Shown: positions 8,763 to 17,056, counted from the stretch's first letter. The stretch is DNA of 64,000 nucleotides from Lacrimispora celerecrescens (GCF_000732605.1 NZ_JPME01000010.1:248036-312035), one strand, 5' to 3'. Program-made: numbers and translations. Notes: generated from the sequence alone by a model not told the origin.

Positions 8763-9679
8763 ATGATTACTGAACAACAATATGTAATCCTCTCACTTGA
8801 GCTAAACATGTTTTTTGGGCGCATTATGAAAGAACATTCCTTATTCTTGGAGGCTGGCTTTACTCCGGCCAATCCTGACTTCTCTCATGTTGCAGATCAA
8901 TACAAACAGCAGTTCGAATCTATCTTACATAATGCTGTAGTATTGGGAAATGGCATTATCAGCCTCTTGTGGCATCCTCCGGTGAAATTGTCACTGATTA
9001 CACCCTTGGCAGCGAACAAAAAACACAATACTTCACAGGCATAGCCATCAATCAGGAAATCACAAGGCTGGAAGAAGCACTTTATGGTGAAGCCAATCCC
9101 TTGATTACTCCTGCATTGGTACAGCAGGTAAGTCAGCTTAATGCCTTTGTCATACCAATGTTGGAGGGACTTATCGATTTCAAGACAGGAATATTAGATA
9201 ATGTATTGTCATGTAACATGTTCACGGTAAATTACCCACTGCTCATTGACCATATCCTACGTGAAGCCAAAATGTATCATAGCCATTTGGTCGCACTGGA
9301 GAACCGGCAGAATCCAGAGGAAAACCTAAGAGATACCGAGCTGTTCTGGGATCAGATTATGATGGAACATGCATTATTTATCCGAGGTTTGCTTGATCCA
9401 ACCGAATGCGATCTCATAAATACAGCGAATGATTTTGCTGGGGAATATAATGAACTAATGCAAGCGGCAAGGGCAGCTACTGATATGACGATTGGCAGCG
9501 TAACAGATACAACTTTACAAAAAACTGAAAAGTATCGCGATTTTAAAGAAGCGGGCACAATAGGGATCAATGCATGTAAAATACGCAGTATTATTTTACC
9601 TTTGTTGGCGGATCATGTGCTGCGTGAATCAAACCATTATATCCGGTTGCTTCGACAATTACCTCAACGATCTTCTTAA
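8763..9679 (+). pseudogene. DUF2935 family protein, one frameshift
   Basis: Two overlapping frames together make one DUF2935-type protein of about 305 residues. The first part, MITEQQYVILSLELNMFFGR, HSLFLEAGFTPA, begins at 8763 after AAGGAGA. The second frame begins around VASSGEIVTDYTLGSEQKTQ and contains the duplicated helical domain (FWDQIMMEHALFIRGLLDPT, LADHVLRESNHYIRLLRQLP). The frame slips by one base near 8960-8970. His and Glu residues repeat in a helical-bundle spacing (MKEH, LREAKMYH, MMEH, LRESNHY), consistent with a ferritin-like metal site, which is inference. Either a pseudogene or a single-base sequence error. Confidence 0.8.
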
Positions 9680-9935
9680 ATAGGTTCTACCTTGTAGCCA
9701 TAAAATCAAAGGGTCATTATTAACCATTATTGGTAGCTTTGGGGCAGTGCTATGCGCTGCCTCTAACTTTGAAGAACGGATTACCCCACAGGATCTCGAT
9801 TAATCGGAATGGCAAAGAACAGGCTGCCAAAAGTTCTTGACAGCCTGTTCTACATGTGCAACAATACAGACACAAAATCTAAAATCCATTTAACAGATAT
9901 TTTTTCATTAATTCAATGGGTTTTATGGACATGCC
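9680..9935. other. gap with terminator, before repeat copy B
   Basis: Contains a strong hairpin at 9808-9858 (AGAACAGGCTG / CAGCCTGTTCT). A stretch 9700-9790 stays open on the plus strand (IIGSFGAVLCAASNFEERIT) without a start and may be the tail of a lost gene; I do not recognise it. Confidence 0.4.
9808..9858 (+). terminator. strong hairpin, probable terminator
   Basis: AAGAACAGGCTG / CAGCCTGTTCTA stem with a loop containing CCAAAAGTTCTTGA; little T-tail, so activity uncertain. Confidence 0.55.
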
Positions 9936-10036
9936 TTTTTTACTGTATAAAAGTACTCTTTCATCGGGTTATGGTATGTAATTAGAGTAGCAAGACGAGT
10001 AATAGCGATTGACAAAGATTCGGATAGCTTACAGTT
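9936..10036. repeat. about 100-bp repeat, copy B
   Basis: Second copy of the 3711-3810 sequence, same orientation. The 200 bases that follow (10037-10232) are A/T-rich and hold nothing I can support. Confidence 0.8.
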
Positions 10037-10458
10037 GTAACAATTTGGCCCGTGCCGTTGTTTTAGTAGCCATCCGTCGATTCTGTTTTAGCTTATAATA
10101 ATTATCTATTAATCAGTTATAATGTAATACTTCTTATTTATAGAATGCCGTCTCAATGGTAACCCGCACATTATTTTATCTTTTTTATACACTATAAAAT
10201 CTCCTATGATTTAATATAAAAATTATATCATCTATATTTAACATGCTTTTATAGGTTCAGAGTAGAGAACGAGAATCACTATTAAAAATTGATGCATATA
10301 ATATATTGTACAAGGCATTTATTTCTATAAACACTCCAACGAAACGGGCACCGATAATCCGAATTGGGGCCCTTTTTACTGCTCATACTCAAAATTCACA
10401 CTCCGCCTACTTGTCCCATATAATATTATGTAGTAAGATATGAAAGGAGTGAAAGTAT

Positions 10459-10719
10459 ATGAGTAGTGATAGATGTAAATGTTTTGAAAAGCGCGAACCA
10501 AAACGTGAATGTGAATGCAAGCCAAAACGTAAATGCGAATGCAAACCTAAATGCGAATGCAAACCTAAATGCGAATGCAAAATCAAATGGGAATGCAAAC
10601 CCAAGTGTGAATGTGAATGTAAACGCGAATGTGAGTGCGAACACGAATACGAATACGAGAAGGAATACGAATACGAGAAGGAACACGAAGATGAATGCGA
10701 TTGTGAGCGTAATTGGTAA
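10459..10719 (+). CDS. Cys/Lys/Glu-repeat protein, copy B
   Basis: An 86-residue paralogue of the protein at 4056-4340, with the same start (MSSDRCKCFEKREPKRECEC), a CKPKCECK repeat core, an EYEYEKEYEYEKEHEDE tail and CDCERNW end. It has fewer central repeats than copy A, and the length difference keeps the frame, which argues for selection on the protein. AAAGGAGTG precedes the ATG. No family recognised; a spore coat or exosporium role is inferred only from composition. Confidence 0.75.
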   Translation: MSSDRCKCFEKREPKRECECKPKRKCECKPKCECKPKCECKIKWECKPKCECECKRECECEHEYEYEKEYEYEKEHEDECDCERNW

Positions 10720-10800
10720 AAACTAGAAATAAAATTATCTACTGGAATGGCTTAAAAATAGCTGCTGAAAATGCAGATGGAAAGAAACGTATGCGACGTA

Positions 10801-10832
10801 GGGGCGGGCTTCGGTATTCGGGCCCGCCTCTC
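10801..10832 (+). terminator. terminator of repeat protein B
   Basis: GGGCGGGC-TTCGGTATTC-GGGCCCGCC hairpin followed by TCTCTTTC. Confidence 0.75.
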
Positions 10833-10861
10833 TTTCTACTCACAAATAAAAACAAGCTTTA

Positions 10862-10925
10862 TATCCTACATTCTTCAGGTGACTTATCTTCCCTCACATT
10901 TTTGAATGTTCGTTGGCGTATATTT
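10862..10925 (-). pseudogene. ligase C-terminal fragment (third copy)
   Basis: Minus strand reads RTFKNVREDKSPEEC, matching the extreme C-terminus of the ligase (intact GIRDDKLAIECKV; other remnant VRDDKLPEECKI). Only about 20 codons remain, with no start. Confidence 0.65.
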
Positions 10926-11065
10926 AGAAGCTGCTCTGATAGCTTTGCTTGTTATTGAAGAATACATTAACAAGACAATGGGTTAGCTTTTTACCTATCT
11001 CTGTTAAAAATCAAAGTTGATTTTTGCAAAGCTAATTTTAATCTGTGGAGCCATGTTGATGTTTT
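10926..11065. other. gap
   Basis: No gene or signal I can support. Confidence 0.3.
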
Positions 11066-11371
11066 CTAATATCCCAAAGATTGTGCATCAGCTTTAATGT
11101 TAATTACTGTTGTAAAATATTCATCATACAAATCTCTCAATTCAGCTTTTGTACAGAACTTCTCAAAATCTTCTCTATCCTTGTCGTCATAAAACATCAG
11201 ATCTGTTAAATAATTCTCCCATTTGGTTTTAAAAACCGATCCATTTCTTTTAATGCTAATCTTCTTTCATCATAATTGCAGTAATGAAATGCATAGCAAC
11301 TTACGATGGTATCCATAGTTTTATCCTGTAGAGGCAGTTCCAGGAAGGTACCCATACGAAGTTTAAAACAT
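11066..11371 (-). pseudogene. SAM-dependent methyltransferase remnant
   Basis: Minus strand reads LRMGTFLELPLQDKTMDTIV, then SCYAFHYCNYDERRLALKEM, then DRFLKPNGRII, which is the motif II-III part of a class I methyltransferase. One frameshift later it continues as NYLTDLMFYDDKDREDFEKF and ends DEYFTTVINIKADAQSLGY. The N-terminal SAM-binding GxGxG part is missing. The 280 bases between this remnant and the next gene hold nothing else I can support. Confidence 0.65.
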
Positions 11372-11653
11372 GGAAATCAATTATTATGAGCCTTAATCTT
11401 TTATTTTTTTATTGCTGAATGACCTGGGAACTTTAACTTCTCATTTTCATTATATAATATTATCTCCTGTATCATAGTATGAAATCATGACATTACTAAT
11501 AATATATGATATAATATACGATATTAAATTACTATTAAATGTACTAATTAACATATGGTTTTCGGCTTTTTGTATCATGATCGCGTATATTACCTGTAAC
11601 TTTCCCTGAGGCTCTATGCCGCAATCAGTTTATAAAATCAGGAGGTATATTTT

Positions 11654-12292
11654 ATGAGTTATCATTATCTTGACATGGAACATTATTTGCGAAAAGATCA
11701 ATTTAACCTTTTCCGCAATTTCGCTTATCCATATGTAGGCATGACAGTAAATTTGGACATTACAAGTTTCATGAACTGTATTAAAGAAAAGGGACTGCCC
11801 TTTTATTTGACTTTTCTTTATGCGACAGCTCAGACAGCCAACTCCATCCCGGAATTCCGCCGTCGTATTCATGGAGATGGTATCATCGAGTATGACCATT
11901 GTATTCCCTCCTATACCCTGGCATTAGAAGGCGAAAACTATTGTTACTGTACCGCAGACGATCGGCTGCCATTTGATGCTTTTCTAAAGGATGGGAAGCA
12001 GCGGCAGGAAAAGTCCAAACAGTCCCAGTCCCTTGCAGACGGGGAAGACCAAGATCAGCTCTTTTTCTTTTCCAGCATTCCATGGGTGAGCTATACGTCA
12101 ATTATTCAACCGGTTCCGATTCCTGCGGACAGCAATCCCCGTATTACCTGGGGAAAGTATTTTAAATCAGAAGGAAGTTTAAAAATTCCGGTATCAATCC
12201 TGGCTAATCATGCCCTCATGGATGGATTTCATATATCAAAGTTTTTTTTGGAGCTTCAAAGCAGGTGTGATAACCTGGATTGGCTGCTGTAA
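11654..12292 (+). CDS. chloramphenicol acetyltransferase-like (CAT family) protein
   Basis: A 212-residue protein of the CatA fold, a trimeric acetyl-CoA O-acetyltransferase. The N-terminus has FAYPYVGMTVNLDIT, the middle IPEFRRRIHGDGIIEYD and FFFSSIPWVSYTS, and the catalytic segment is ILANHALMDGFHIS, equivalent to the HHxxxDG site of CAT. The catalytic His and the Asp-Gly are kept; the preceding His is Asn. Many chromosomal CAT-like genes of this type do not confer resistance, so resistance should not be assumed. RBS GGAGG lies before the ATG. It sits just upstream of tRNA-Val at the edge of the decayed region. Confidence 0.82.
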   Translation: MSYHYLDMEHYLRKDQFNLFRNFAYPYVGMTVNLDITSFMNCIKEKGLPFYLTFLYATAQTANSIPEFRRRIHGDGIIEYDHCIPSYTLALEGENYCYCTADDRLPFDAFLKDGKQRQEKSKQSQSLADGEDQDQLFFFSSIPWVSYTSIIQPVPIPADSNPRITWGKYFKSEGSLKIPVSILANHALMDGFHISKFFLELQSRCDNLDWLL

Positions 12293-12357
12293 AATCTTCA
12301 AATATCTGGAAGAATTTCGCTTGCCTTTTTTTAAGTTTTCAGTTACAATGCTCCTAT

Positions 12358-12430
12358 GGAGACATAGCTCAGCTGGGAGAGCATCTGCTTGACGTGTAGA
12401 GGGTCGCAGGTTCGAGTCCTGTTGTCTCCA
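12358..12430 (+). tRNA. tRNA-Val (anticodon GAC)
   Basis: Acceptor GGAGACA / TGTCTCC, D arm GCTC/GAGC, anticodon stem TCTGC/GTAGA with loop TTGACGT (anticodon GAC), T arm GCAGG-TTCGAGT-CCTGT, discriminator A. Confidence 0.95.
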
Positions 12431-12434
12431 TTAT

Positions 12435-12482
12435 TAAAAGCCCTGGTAATTGCAAGAATTCCTTGTAAATACTAGGGTTTTT
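12435..12482 (+). terminator. terminator after tRNA-Val
   Basis: AAAGCCCTGGTA / TACTAGGGTTTTT stem with an internal CAAG...CTTG hairpin and a T-tail. Confidence 0.7.
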
Positions 12483-12548
12483 GAATATGATTTTATGCAA
12501 TAATTTGCTGTATCAGGTACAATATAATTTCAGGGGGAGGAGTATAAA

Positions 12549-13067
12549 ATGAATGCATTTCTATTAATGATACCTATCTTTCTCATAAGGTTCGGCTTAC
12601 TGAATATGATAAATAAAGATGCTTTAAACCGTGCCGCTTTCTTCGCCCCATTAGAGGGTAACGAAAAGGCTGCCTACCTTTTTTACCAGCTTTCAAACAC
12701 ATTTATAATCCTATATTCGGCCTTTTTAAGAATCCAGACCAAAACACCTCTGTTTTTTATCGCCTTATTTATCTATATCTTAGGCAACATTGTGCTTATC
12801 ATTTCCACTGTGGACTTTGCAAAACCTGAACAAAGCGGAATAAATAAAAACGGAATATATAAGATCTCCCGTAACCCTATGTATATAGGATATTTCATTT
12901 ATTTCTTAGGCTGTGTATTATTAACACATTCTATTTTACTGCTTATATCTCTGCTTGTCTTTCAAATATCTGCACACTGGATTATTCTTTCCGAAGAAAG
13001 ATGGTGCGTCGACAAATTCGGGACAGATTATATAAACTATATGAATATTGTTAAGCGGTATATTTAA
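12549..13067 (+). CDS. isoprenylcysteine methyltransferase-like (ICMT/PEMT) membrane protein
   Basis: A 172-residue integral membrane protein with about four or five hydrophobic segments. The C-terminal half has the SAM-binding signature of the ICMT/phospholipid methyltransferase family: GIYKISRNPMYIGYFIYFLG, and then LSEERWCVDKFGTDYINYM, where the family has (L/E)E..L...FG..Y..Y. The bacterial members methylate small molecules or lipids of mostly unknown identity. A GGGGGAGG site precedes the ATG. It is monocistronic as far as can be seen. Confidence 0.8.
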   Translation: MNAFLLMIPIFLIRFGLLNMINKDALNRAAFFAPLEGNEKAAYLFYQLSNTFIILYSAFLRIQTKTPLFFIALFIYILGNIVLIISTVDFAKPEQSGINKNGIYKISRNPMYIGYFIYFLGCVLLTHSILLLISLLVFQISAHWIILSEERWCVDKFGTDYINYMNIVKRYI

Positions 13068-13108
13068 TAAACCTTTACTCTAGCTCAGGTACTATACCTC
13101 TCCAGATA

Positions 13109-13146
13109 TCAATACCTCCTCTATCCATAGATGAGGTATTTTTTTA
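13109..13146 (+). terminator. terminator before ku
   Basis: AATACCTC / GAGGTATT stem followed by T7. Confidence 0.75.
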
Positions 13147-13268
13147 CGCCTTTCGTCTTGTCCTGTCAATAACAATTTCCAATTCTCATCAAATTCAAAA
13201 CAACCTTTTAAATTACCATTGCATAATATCCTCATATTTTCAAACAATAGCAAAAAGGAGGCGATATC

Positions 13269-14045
13269 ATGGCAATCGCGCATAAAAGTGCAATAAGCGT
13301 AGGTTTACTTTATATACCGGTTGGATTATACAAGACAACAAAAGATATCTCAGTAAGTTTCAATCAGCTCTGTAAGGATACCCACGAACGAGTAAGACAA
13401 AAGAAAATATGTCCTTCATGCAATAAAGAGGTAACAAGTGATGATATTATAAAGGGGTATGAATACGAAAAGGGTAAGTATGTGACTTTCACAGAAGATG
13501 AACTTGAAAAAATAAAAACCAAGAAAGATAAGACTATACACATAGAACATTTCGCAATGTTGTCTGATGTAGATCAGATATATTATGAAAAGAATTATTA
13601 TGTAGTCCCAGAACCAGGAGCAGAAAAAGCATTTGAACTATTAAGACAGGCAATGTTAGCCCAGGAAAAAGTAGGAATTGCAAAAACTGTCCTTGGTACA
13701 ACAGAAAGCCTTATCGTATTATATCCAACGCAAGAAGGAATCATTGCAAAAACTCTCTATTATCAGGCAGAAATACAAGCGGTGCCCGTAGCATCTGCAA
13801 AAGTGGATGTCAGCACTCCGGAAATAGATATGGCAAAGACAATGATTGACTCTATGACATCTACTTTTGACCCTGGTTTATATCATGATGAATATCAGGA
13901 AAAACTTCGGCAAGCAATTGAATCTAAAATAGCCGGAAAAGAGATCGTAAATGTTGAAAAAGAGAGTCCAAACAACATCATCGATTTGATGGAAGCAATG
14001 AAGAAGACCGTTGAAATGACAAAGAGTAACAAAGGGTTAGCATAA
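13269..14045 (+). CDS. ku: non-homologous end-joining protein Ku
   Basis: A 258-residue bacterial Ku, a homodimeric ring that binds double-strand DNA ends and recruits LigD. The N-terminus AHKSAISVGLLYIPVGLYKT and the zinc-ribbon-like RQKKICPSCNKEV are typical. The core EHFAMLSDVDQIYYEKNYYV and LYPTQEGIIAKTLYYQAEIQ are conserved, and the C-terminus ends with the LigD-recruiting helical part NNIIDLMEAMKKTVEMTKS. RBS AAAGGAGGCGATATC-ATG. The stop overlaps the ligase start by one base (TAATG), indicating translational coupling. NHEJ in spore-formers acts mainly in non-replicating or germinating cells. A ruined second copy lies at 6095-7370. Confidence 0.93.
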   Translation: MAIAHKSAISVGLLYIPVGLYKTTKDISVSFNQLCKDTHERVRQKKICPSCNKEVTSDDIIKGYEYEKGKYVTFTEDELEKIKTKKDKTIHIEHFAMLSDVDQIYYEKNYYVVPEPGAEKAFELLRQAMLAQEKVGIAKTVLGTTESLIVLYPTQEGIIAKTLYYQAEIQAVPVASAKVDVSTPEIDMAKTMIDSMTSTFDPGLYHDEYQEKLRQAIESKIAGKEIVNVEKESPNNIIDLMEAMKKTVEMTKSNKGLA

Positions 14046-14968
14046 TGGATATTTTTGAAAGCAGGAATATAAACCCGATGCTGATTTCAGAAATGGTAGA
14101 TCCGTTTGATTCTCCAAATTTTATCTACGAGATAAAATGGGACGGGATCAGGACTCTGTCATTTTTGGATACTAAAACAGATATGAGAAACAAAAGAAAT
14201 AAACTCATGGTTCCCATATTCCCGGAGCTGGAAAGTCTTTATAAACAGGTTAAAACGAAATGTATCATTGACCACGAATTGCTTGTACTCAAAAATGGGA
14301 TACCTGATTTCTATGAAGTACAAAAGCGGGCGTTGATGAGCAATTCATTTAAAATAAAGTTAGCCGCTGATAAATATCCTGCCAGTGTCATAGCTTATGA
14401 CATTTTATACTATAAAGATAAGGACATTACAATGCTCCCCTTAATGGAGAGGAAAAAATATCTCACTGATGTTGTAATTGAAAATAATTTAATTTCTGTT
14501 TCCAGGTTTATAGAAAATGATGGAATAAAATTGTATGAACTTGTGAAAGAAAAAGGTCTCGAGGGAATCGTTGCAAAAAGAAAAGATAGCCTTTATTGGC
14601 AAGGAAAACGTACCAAGGACTGGGTGAAATGCAAAATAATGGCCACTGACGATTGTGTGATATGTGGATACATTCCTAAAGAAAACAACATGACCAGCCT
14701 GGTTCTCGGCCAATACGATGATGATGTACTTGTATATAAGGGGCATGTCACACTTGGCGTAAGCTTAAGAATATTAAACGAGCATAAGTATAAAACGATG
14801 GATTACTCCCCTTTCGGTTATGTACCGCCAGGAAACGAGGATTGTGTTTGGATGGCACCGGAACTCGTTTGTATCGTAGAATCAATGCCTACTGAAAAAG
14901 AAAGCTTTAGGCAGCCTGTATTTAAAGGCATACGAGACGATAAACTCGCCATAGAATGTAAGGTATAA
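14045..14968 (+). CDS. ligD: ATP-dependent DNA ligase (LigD ligase domain)
   Basis: A 307-residue stand-alone ligase that seals ends held by Ku. Motif I is YEIKWDGIRTL with the Lys that forms the adenylate. Later motifs are KCIIDHELL, LEGIVAKRKDSLYWQGKRTK (motif IV/V) and KDWVKCK. The OB-fold domain follows to the C-terminus (GHVTLGVSLRIL, VESMPTEKESFRQP). The polymerase and nuclease domains of Mycobacterium-type LigD are absent, which is usual in Clostridia where they are separate or missing. No start other than ATG at 14045 is needed. It forms a two-gene operon with ku that ends at a terminator. Confidence 0.93.
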   Translation: MDIFESRNINPMLISEMVDPFDSPNFIYEIKWDGIRTLSFLDTKTDMRNKRNKLMVPIFPELESLYKQVKTKCIIDHELLVLKNGIPDFYEVQKRALMSNSFKIKLAADKYPASVIAYDILYYKDKDITMLPLMERKKYLTDVVIENNLISVSRFIENDGIKLYELVKEKGLEGIVAKRKDSLYWQGKRTKDWVKCKIMATDDCVICGYIPKENNMTSLVLGQYDDDVLVYKGHVTLGVSLRILNEHKYKTMDYSPFGYVPPGNEDCVWMAPELVCIVESMPTEKESFRQPVFKGIRDDKLAIECKV

Positions 14969-15002
14969 AAGGTGGGCCCGAATTCCGGTTGCCCACCTTT
15001 TT
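14969..15002 (+). terminator. terminator of ku-ligD
   Basis: AAGGTGGGC-CCGAATTCCGGTT-GCCCACCTTTTTT hairpin with a T-tail. Its loop CCGAATTCCGG resembles the other GC hairpins in this window. Confidence 0.9.
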
Positions 15003-15101
15003 TAAGCGGACTCTCTTTAGGCTTCACCTGCCTATATTATCCTTGATGTCACAAATAGTAACTGCTATAATATTTTTATCACAAAACAGGAGGTAATGCA
15101 T

Positions 15102-15374
15102 ATGGATTTCACTTATAATTCAAACCAAATCGCTCTCTATCATTCCGATAACAACTTACTCGCAGAGGTTACTTTTCCAGCAGTTGACCAGAATACGGTA
15201 AATATCAATCACACTTATGTAGATGATTCTCTTAGAGGTCAGGGTGTGGCAGGACAACTTATGGAGGCTGTAGCAAAACAATTACGGTCTGAAAATAAAA
15301 AGGCAATCCTGACATGCTCCTATGCCATTAACTGGTTCGAAAAACACCCGGAGTATAATGATTTGGTGAAATAG
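15102..15374 (+). CDS. GNAT-family N-acetyltransferase (YjdJ-like)
   Basis: A 90-residue minimal GNAT fold protein. It contains the acetyl-CoA pyrophosphate loop DDSLRGQGVAGQLMEAVAKQ (Q/R-x-x-G-x-G/A) and ends NWFEKHPEYNDLV, the hallmark of the small YjdJ/GNAT-like family. Its acceptor is unknown. ATG at 15102 is preferred over the in-frame ATG at 15096 because AGGAGG ends at 15093, too close to the first. A hairpin terminator follows at once. Confidence 0.85.
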   Translation: MDFTYNSNQIALYHSDNNLLAEVTFPAVDQNTVNINHTYVDDSLRGQGVAGQLMEAVAKQLRSENKKAILTCSYAINWFEKHPEYNDLVK

Positions 15375-15398
15375 CCGCCCTTCTGCGGCTATTTCGCC
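15371..15398 (+). terminator. terminator after GNAT gene
   Basis: ATAGCCGC-CCTTCT-GCGGCTAT stem followed by TTCGCC, overlapping the stop codon. Confidence 0.7.
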
Positions 15399-15487
15399 AA
15401 ATGCCCTGTCTTTGCATTCTCAGAAAATACCAGTGTACTTCAACCATTAACTGATGTAAAATATTTAAAAATGCAAAAGGGGTACAT

Positions 15488-15655
15488 ATGATGCTAAATT
15501 CAAATAATAGGGGCAGTTTCTATCAAGACAGTCTGGCTCTGGGAATCAGTCTGGGCCTGATATTCGGTGCTGTTATAAACAATTTGGGAATAGGGTTAAT
15601 AATGGGGATGTCATTAAGCTTATTGTTAGGTAAAGGCTACTTTCAAAGACGTTAA
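15488..15655 (+). CDS. small membrane protein with Gly-rich helix
   Basis: A 55-residue protein: a short polar N-terminus (MMLNSNNRGSFYQDS), then one or two closely spaced hydrophobic Gly-rich segments (LALGISLGLIFGAVI and GIGLIMGMSLSLLLG), then a basic end KGYFQRR. AAAGGGGTAC precedes the double ATG. Small glycine-zipper membrane proteins of this kind occur widely in Firmicutes with no settled role. Not recognised as a named family. Confidence 0.65.
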   Translation: MMLNSNNRGSFYQDSLALGISLGLIFGAVINNLGIGLIMGMSLSLLLGKGYFQRR

Positions 15656-16087
15656 AAATACATATAACAAAATTCAATAATTTTCTCCCTTGCCTCGTAT
15701 GATGCTTTACCAATGATTTTATGCAGGCAAGTACCATAATCCAGCTGCGACAGGATACAATTTAAAGGTAATCTATAAAAATTCCTTAATCTGCGTCACA
15801 AAACCGATTTGTTTCCGTTATTATATATGCAACATCATACGGGCGGAAGTTCTCCTTTGCTCTGCTTCCGCCCTTCCCTTTATACGTGTTATTTCAGCTT
15901 GTTCACATATTTGGAATTCGTACATATATTATTATTACAGAACGACTTATCAAAGCAGCAGCAGAAAGAAGCAATAACAACTCTCAGCCGCCGCCCTACC
16001 AATGACAGATAACTCATTTTGGTTTTGTCTTCTTTTCTAATGCTTCTGATAGGAAGTCCTGCAAAACTGCCCGATCATAAATATGAA
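15656..16087. other. gap with one terminator
   Basis: No supported gene. A terminator-like hairpin lies at 15838-15874. Confidence 0.4.
15838..15874 (+). terminator. terminator-like hairpin
   Basis: GGGCGGAAG-TTCTCCTTTGCTCTG-CTTCCGCCC followed by TTCCCTTT. Confidence 0.65.
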
Positions 16088-16133
16088 ACCTCAAAGGGGA
16101 GGAAACCATGGCATCTGGTTTCCACCCCTTTTA
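16088..16133 (-). terminator. terminator of small hydrophilic gene, probably bidirectional
   Basis: AAAGGGG-A-GGAAACCA / TGGTTTCC-A-CCCCTTTT, a long stem of about 17 pairs directly after the stop at 16137. Confidence 0.8.
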
Positions 16134-16136
16134 AGA

Positions 16137-16289
16137 TTAATCTGACCTTCTTTTTGTATTTGGTCCCATGCCTTCCCGGCGGGAATTGTGTGTCTGATTC
16201 TGATTTTCCGGCTTGCCCTTTTCTGACATGCCGTGATTCATTTCATTTTTATTTTTCGGGGAAAGCTTTTCCTGTTTATTCTTCTCCAT
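16137..16289 (-). CDS. small hydrophilic protein, possibly a minor spore protein
   Basis: A 50-residue, highly charged and Asn/Gln-rich protein: MEKNKQEKLSPKNKNEMNHG, then SEKGKPENQNQTHNSRREG, ending PNTKRRSD. The start at 16289 follows GAGGTG with six bases of spacing; ATG at 16295 is also possible. The longer upstream frame lacks such a site. The composition, with no hydrophobic core, resembles minor small acid-soluble spore proteins such as SspP/SspK types, but no diagnostic motif is present, so the function is left open. It is followed immediately by a strong terminator. Confidence 0.6.
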   Translation of the reverse strand: MEKNKQEKLSPKNKNEMNHGMSEKGKPENQNQTHNSRREGMGPNTKRRSD

Positions 16290-16400
16290 TTCCATCACCT
16301 CAGCAATAGTATGGTCTGACGATATAAGATTTATGTAAAAACAGCGTTTCCACGCATAATACATTCCACTGCTGTACATTATAAAAATGAGGTGATGAAT

Positions 16401-16547
16401 ATGTCATATATAGCTCCTGCAGTCCAGGCTAAATTCGAGACTCTTTCCATCGACTTAAAAAATGAAATCCTGGAGCGAAACGTACAAATTAACACCATTT
16501 ACGATTTAATCCATATTTTGGAGGAGATTGTAAACGAAGGGAGTTAA
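16401..16547 (+). CDS. conserved-looking 48-residue helical protein
   Basis: MSYIAPAVQAKFETLSIDLK, then a predicted amphipathic helix with NEILERNVQINTIYDLIHIL and EEIVNEGS at the end. The start follows TGAGGTGATGAAT, a good ribosome binding site, and a terminator lies right after the stop, so the unit is self-contained. No family recognised. The opening SYIAPAVQAKFETLS with a helix-turn-helix-like pattern is consistent with a small regulatory or sporulation protein, but that is conjecture. Confidence 0.6.
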   Translation: MSYIAPAVQAKFETLSIDLKNEILERNVQINTIYDLIHILEEIVNEGS

Positions 16548-16557
16548 TTATTTTCCC

Positions 16558-16602
16558 CAAAAAAACAGTCACAAGCCGAGATTGGCCTTATGGCTGTTTT
16601 TT
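16558..16602 (+). terminator. terminator
   Basis: AAAAACAG(TCA) / (TGG)CTGTTTTTT with inner AAGCC...GGCCTT pairing. Confidence 0.8.
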
Positions 16603-16631
16603 GATGCAAAATCTTAAGAATCTTCCCATAG

Positions 16632-16667
16632 AAAAGGGGCCGGACACATAGGATCCGACCCATTAAA
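16632..16667 (-). terminator. terminator of Cys-repeat secreted protein gene
   Basis: On the minus strand GGGTCGGA / TCCGGCCC with a CCTATGTG loop, followed by CTTTTC. Confidence 0.65.
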
Positions 16668-16681
16668 AAACGTAAAAATAA

Positions 16682-17056
16682 TTATCTCCAATTTCCGTAA
16701 GATGATTTGCACTGACGACCATTGTTTGTGGTTGCACCTTTTGTCTTAGAACAAGAGCTGCTGTTCTTGCTGCTAGAGCAGTTACCGCCGGAACAGGTAG
16801 CTCCCTTAGTGCAAGAGGAACCGTTGGAACAGTTGGAACCATTGGAGCAGTTGGAACCAGTGAAGCAGTTCGTACCATTGCTGCAGCCAAGCTTGCTTAA
16901 GATGCTGTTGATATCTCCAGACTGTCCAAAGCAATTGGAAAGGTTAAAGCTATTACCTGATGACACTGGGCAGGTTGCTGCCTGAGCGGTCATAGGAACA
17001 CCTGCTACAGTAAGTGCGGTTGCTGCTGCTAAAACGAATACTGGTAATTTTCTCAT
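16682..17056 (-). CDS. secreted Cys-rich hexapeptide-repeat protein
   Basis: A 124-residue precursor with a clear signal peptide (MRKLPVFVLAAATALTVAG, cleavage after TAQA). A mature N-terminal part CPVSSGNSFNLSNCFGQSGD is followed by a run of hexapeptide repeats with Cys at every sixth position: SNGTNC, FTGSNC, SNGSNC, SNGSSC, TKGATC, then SGGNC. The tail (KNSSSCSKTKGATTNNGRQC) ends SSYGNWR. AGGAGG lies before the ATG at 17056. The regular Cys ladder suggests a disulfide- or metal-stabilised solenoid on the cell or spore surface. No named family is recognised; this and the cotJA extension are the most repetitive Cys proteins here. Confidence 0.75.
   Translation of the reverse strand: MRKLPVFVLAAATALTVAGVPMTAQAATCPVSSGNSFNLSNCFGQSGDINSILSKLGCSNGTNCFTGSNCSNGSNCSNGSSCTKGATCSGGNCSSSKNSSSCSKTKGATTNNGRQCKSSYGNWR

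Larger units (their letters stand above)
10233..10832 (+). repeat. duplicated block B
   Basis: Copy of 3822-4456, including the GGGCACCGATAAT leader element, the repeat-protein gene and its terminator. Downstream the two copies diverge: here a ligase fragment follows directly, whereas copy A is followed by the convergent LysM-GH18 gene. Confidence 0.85.

Noticed and set aside
11654-12292. Chloramphenicol resistance gene
   Set aside because: CAT fold and catalytic His are present, but chromosomal homologues often lack resistance activity; only the family is claimed.
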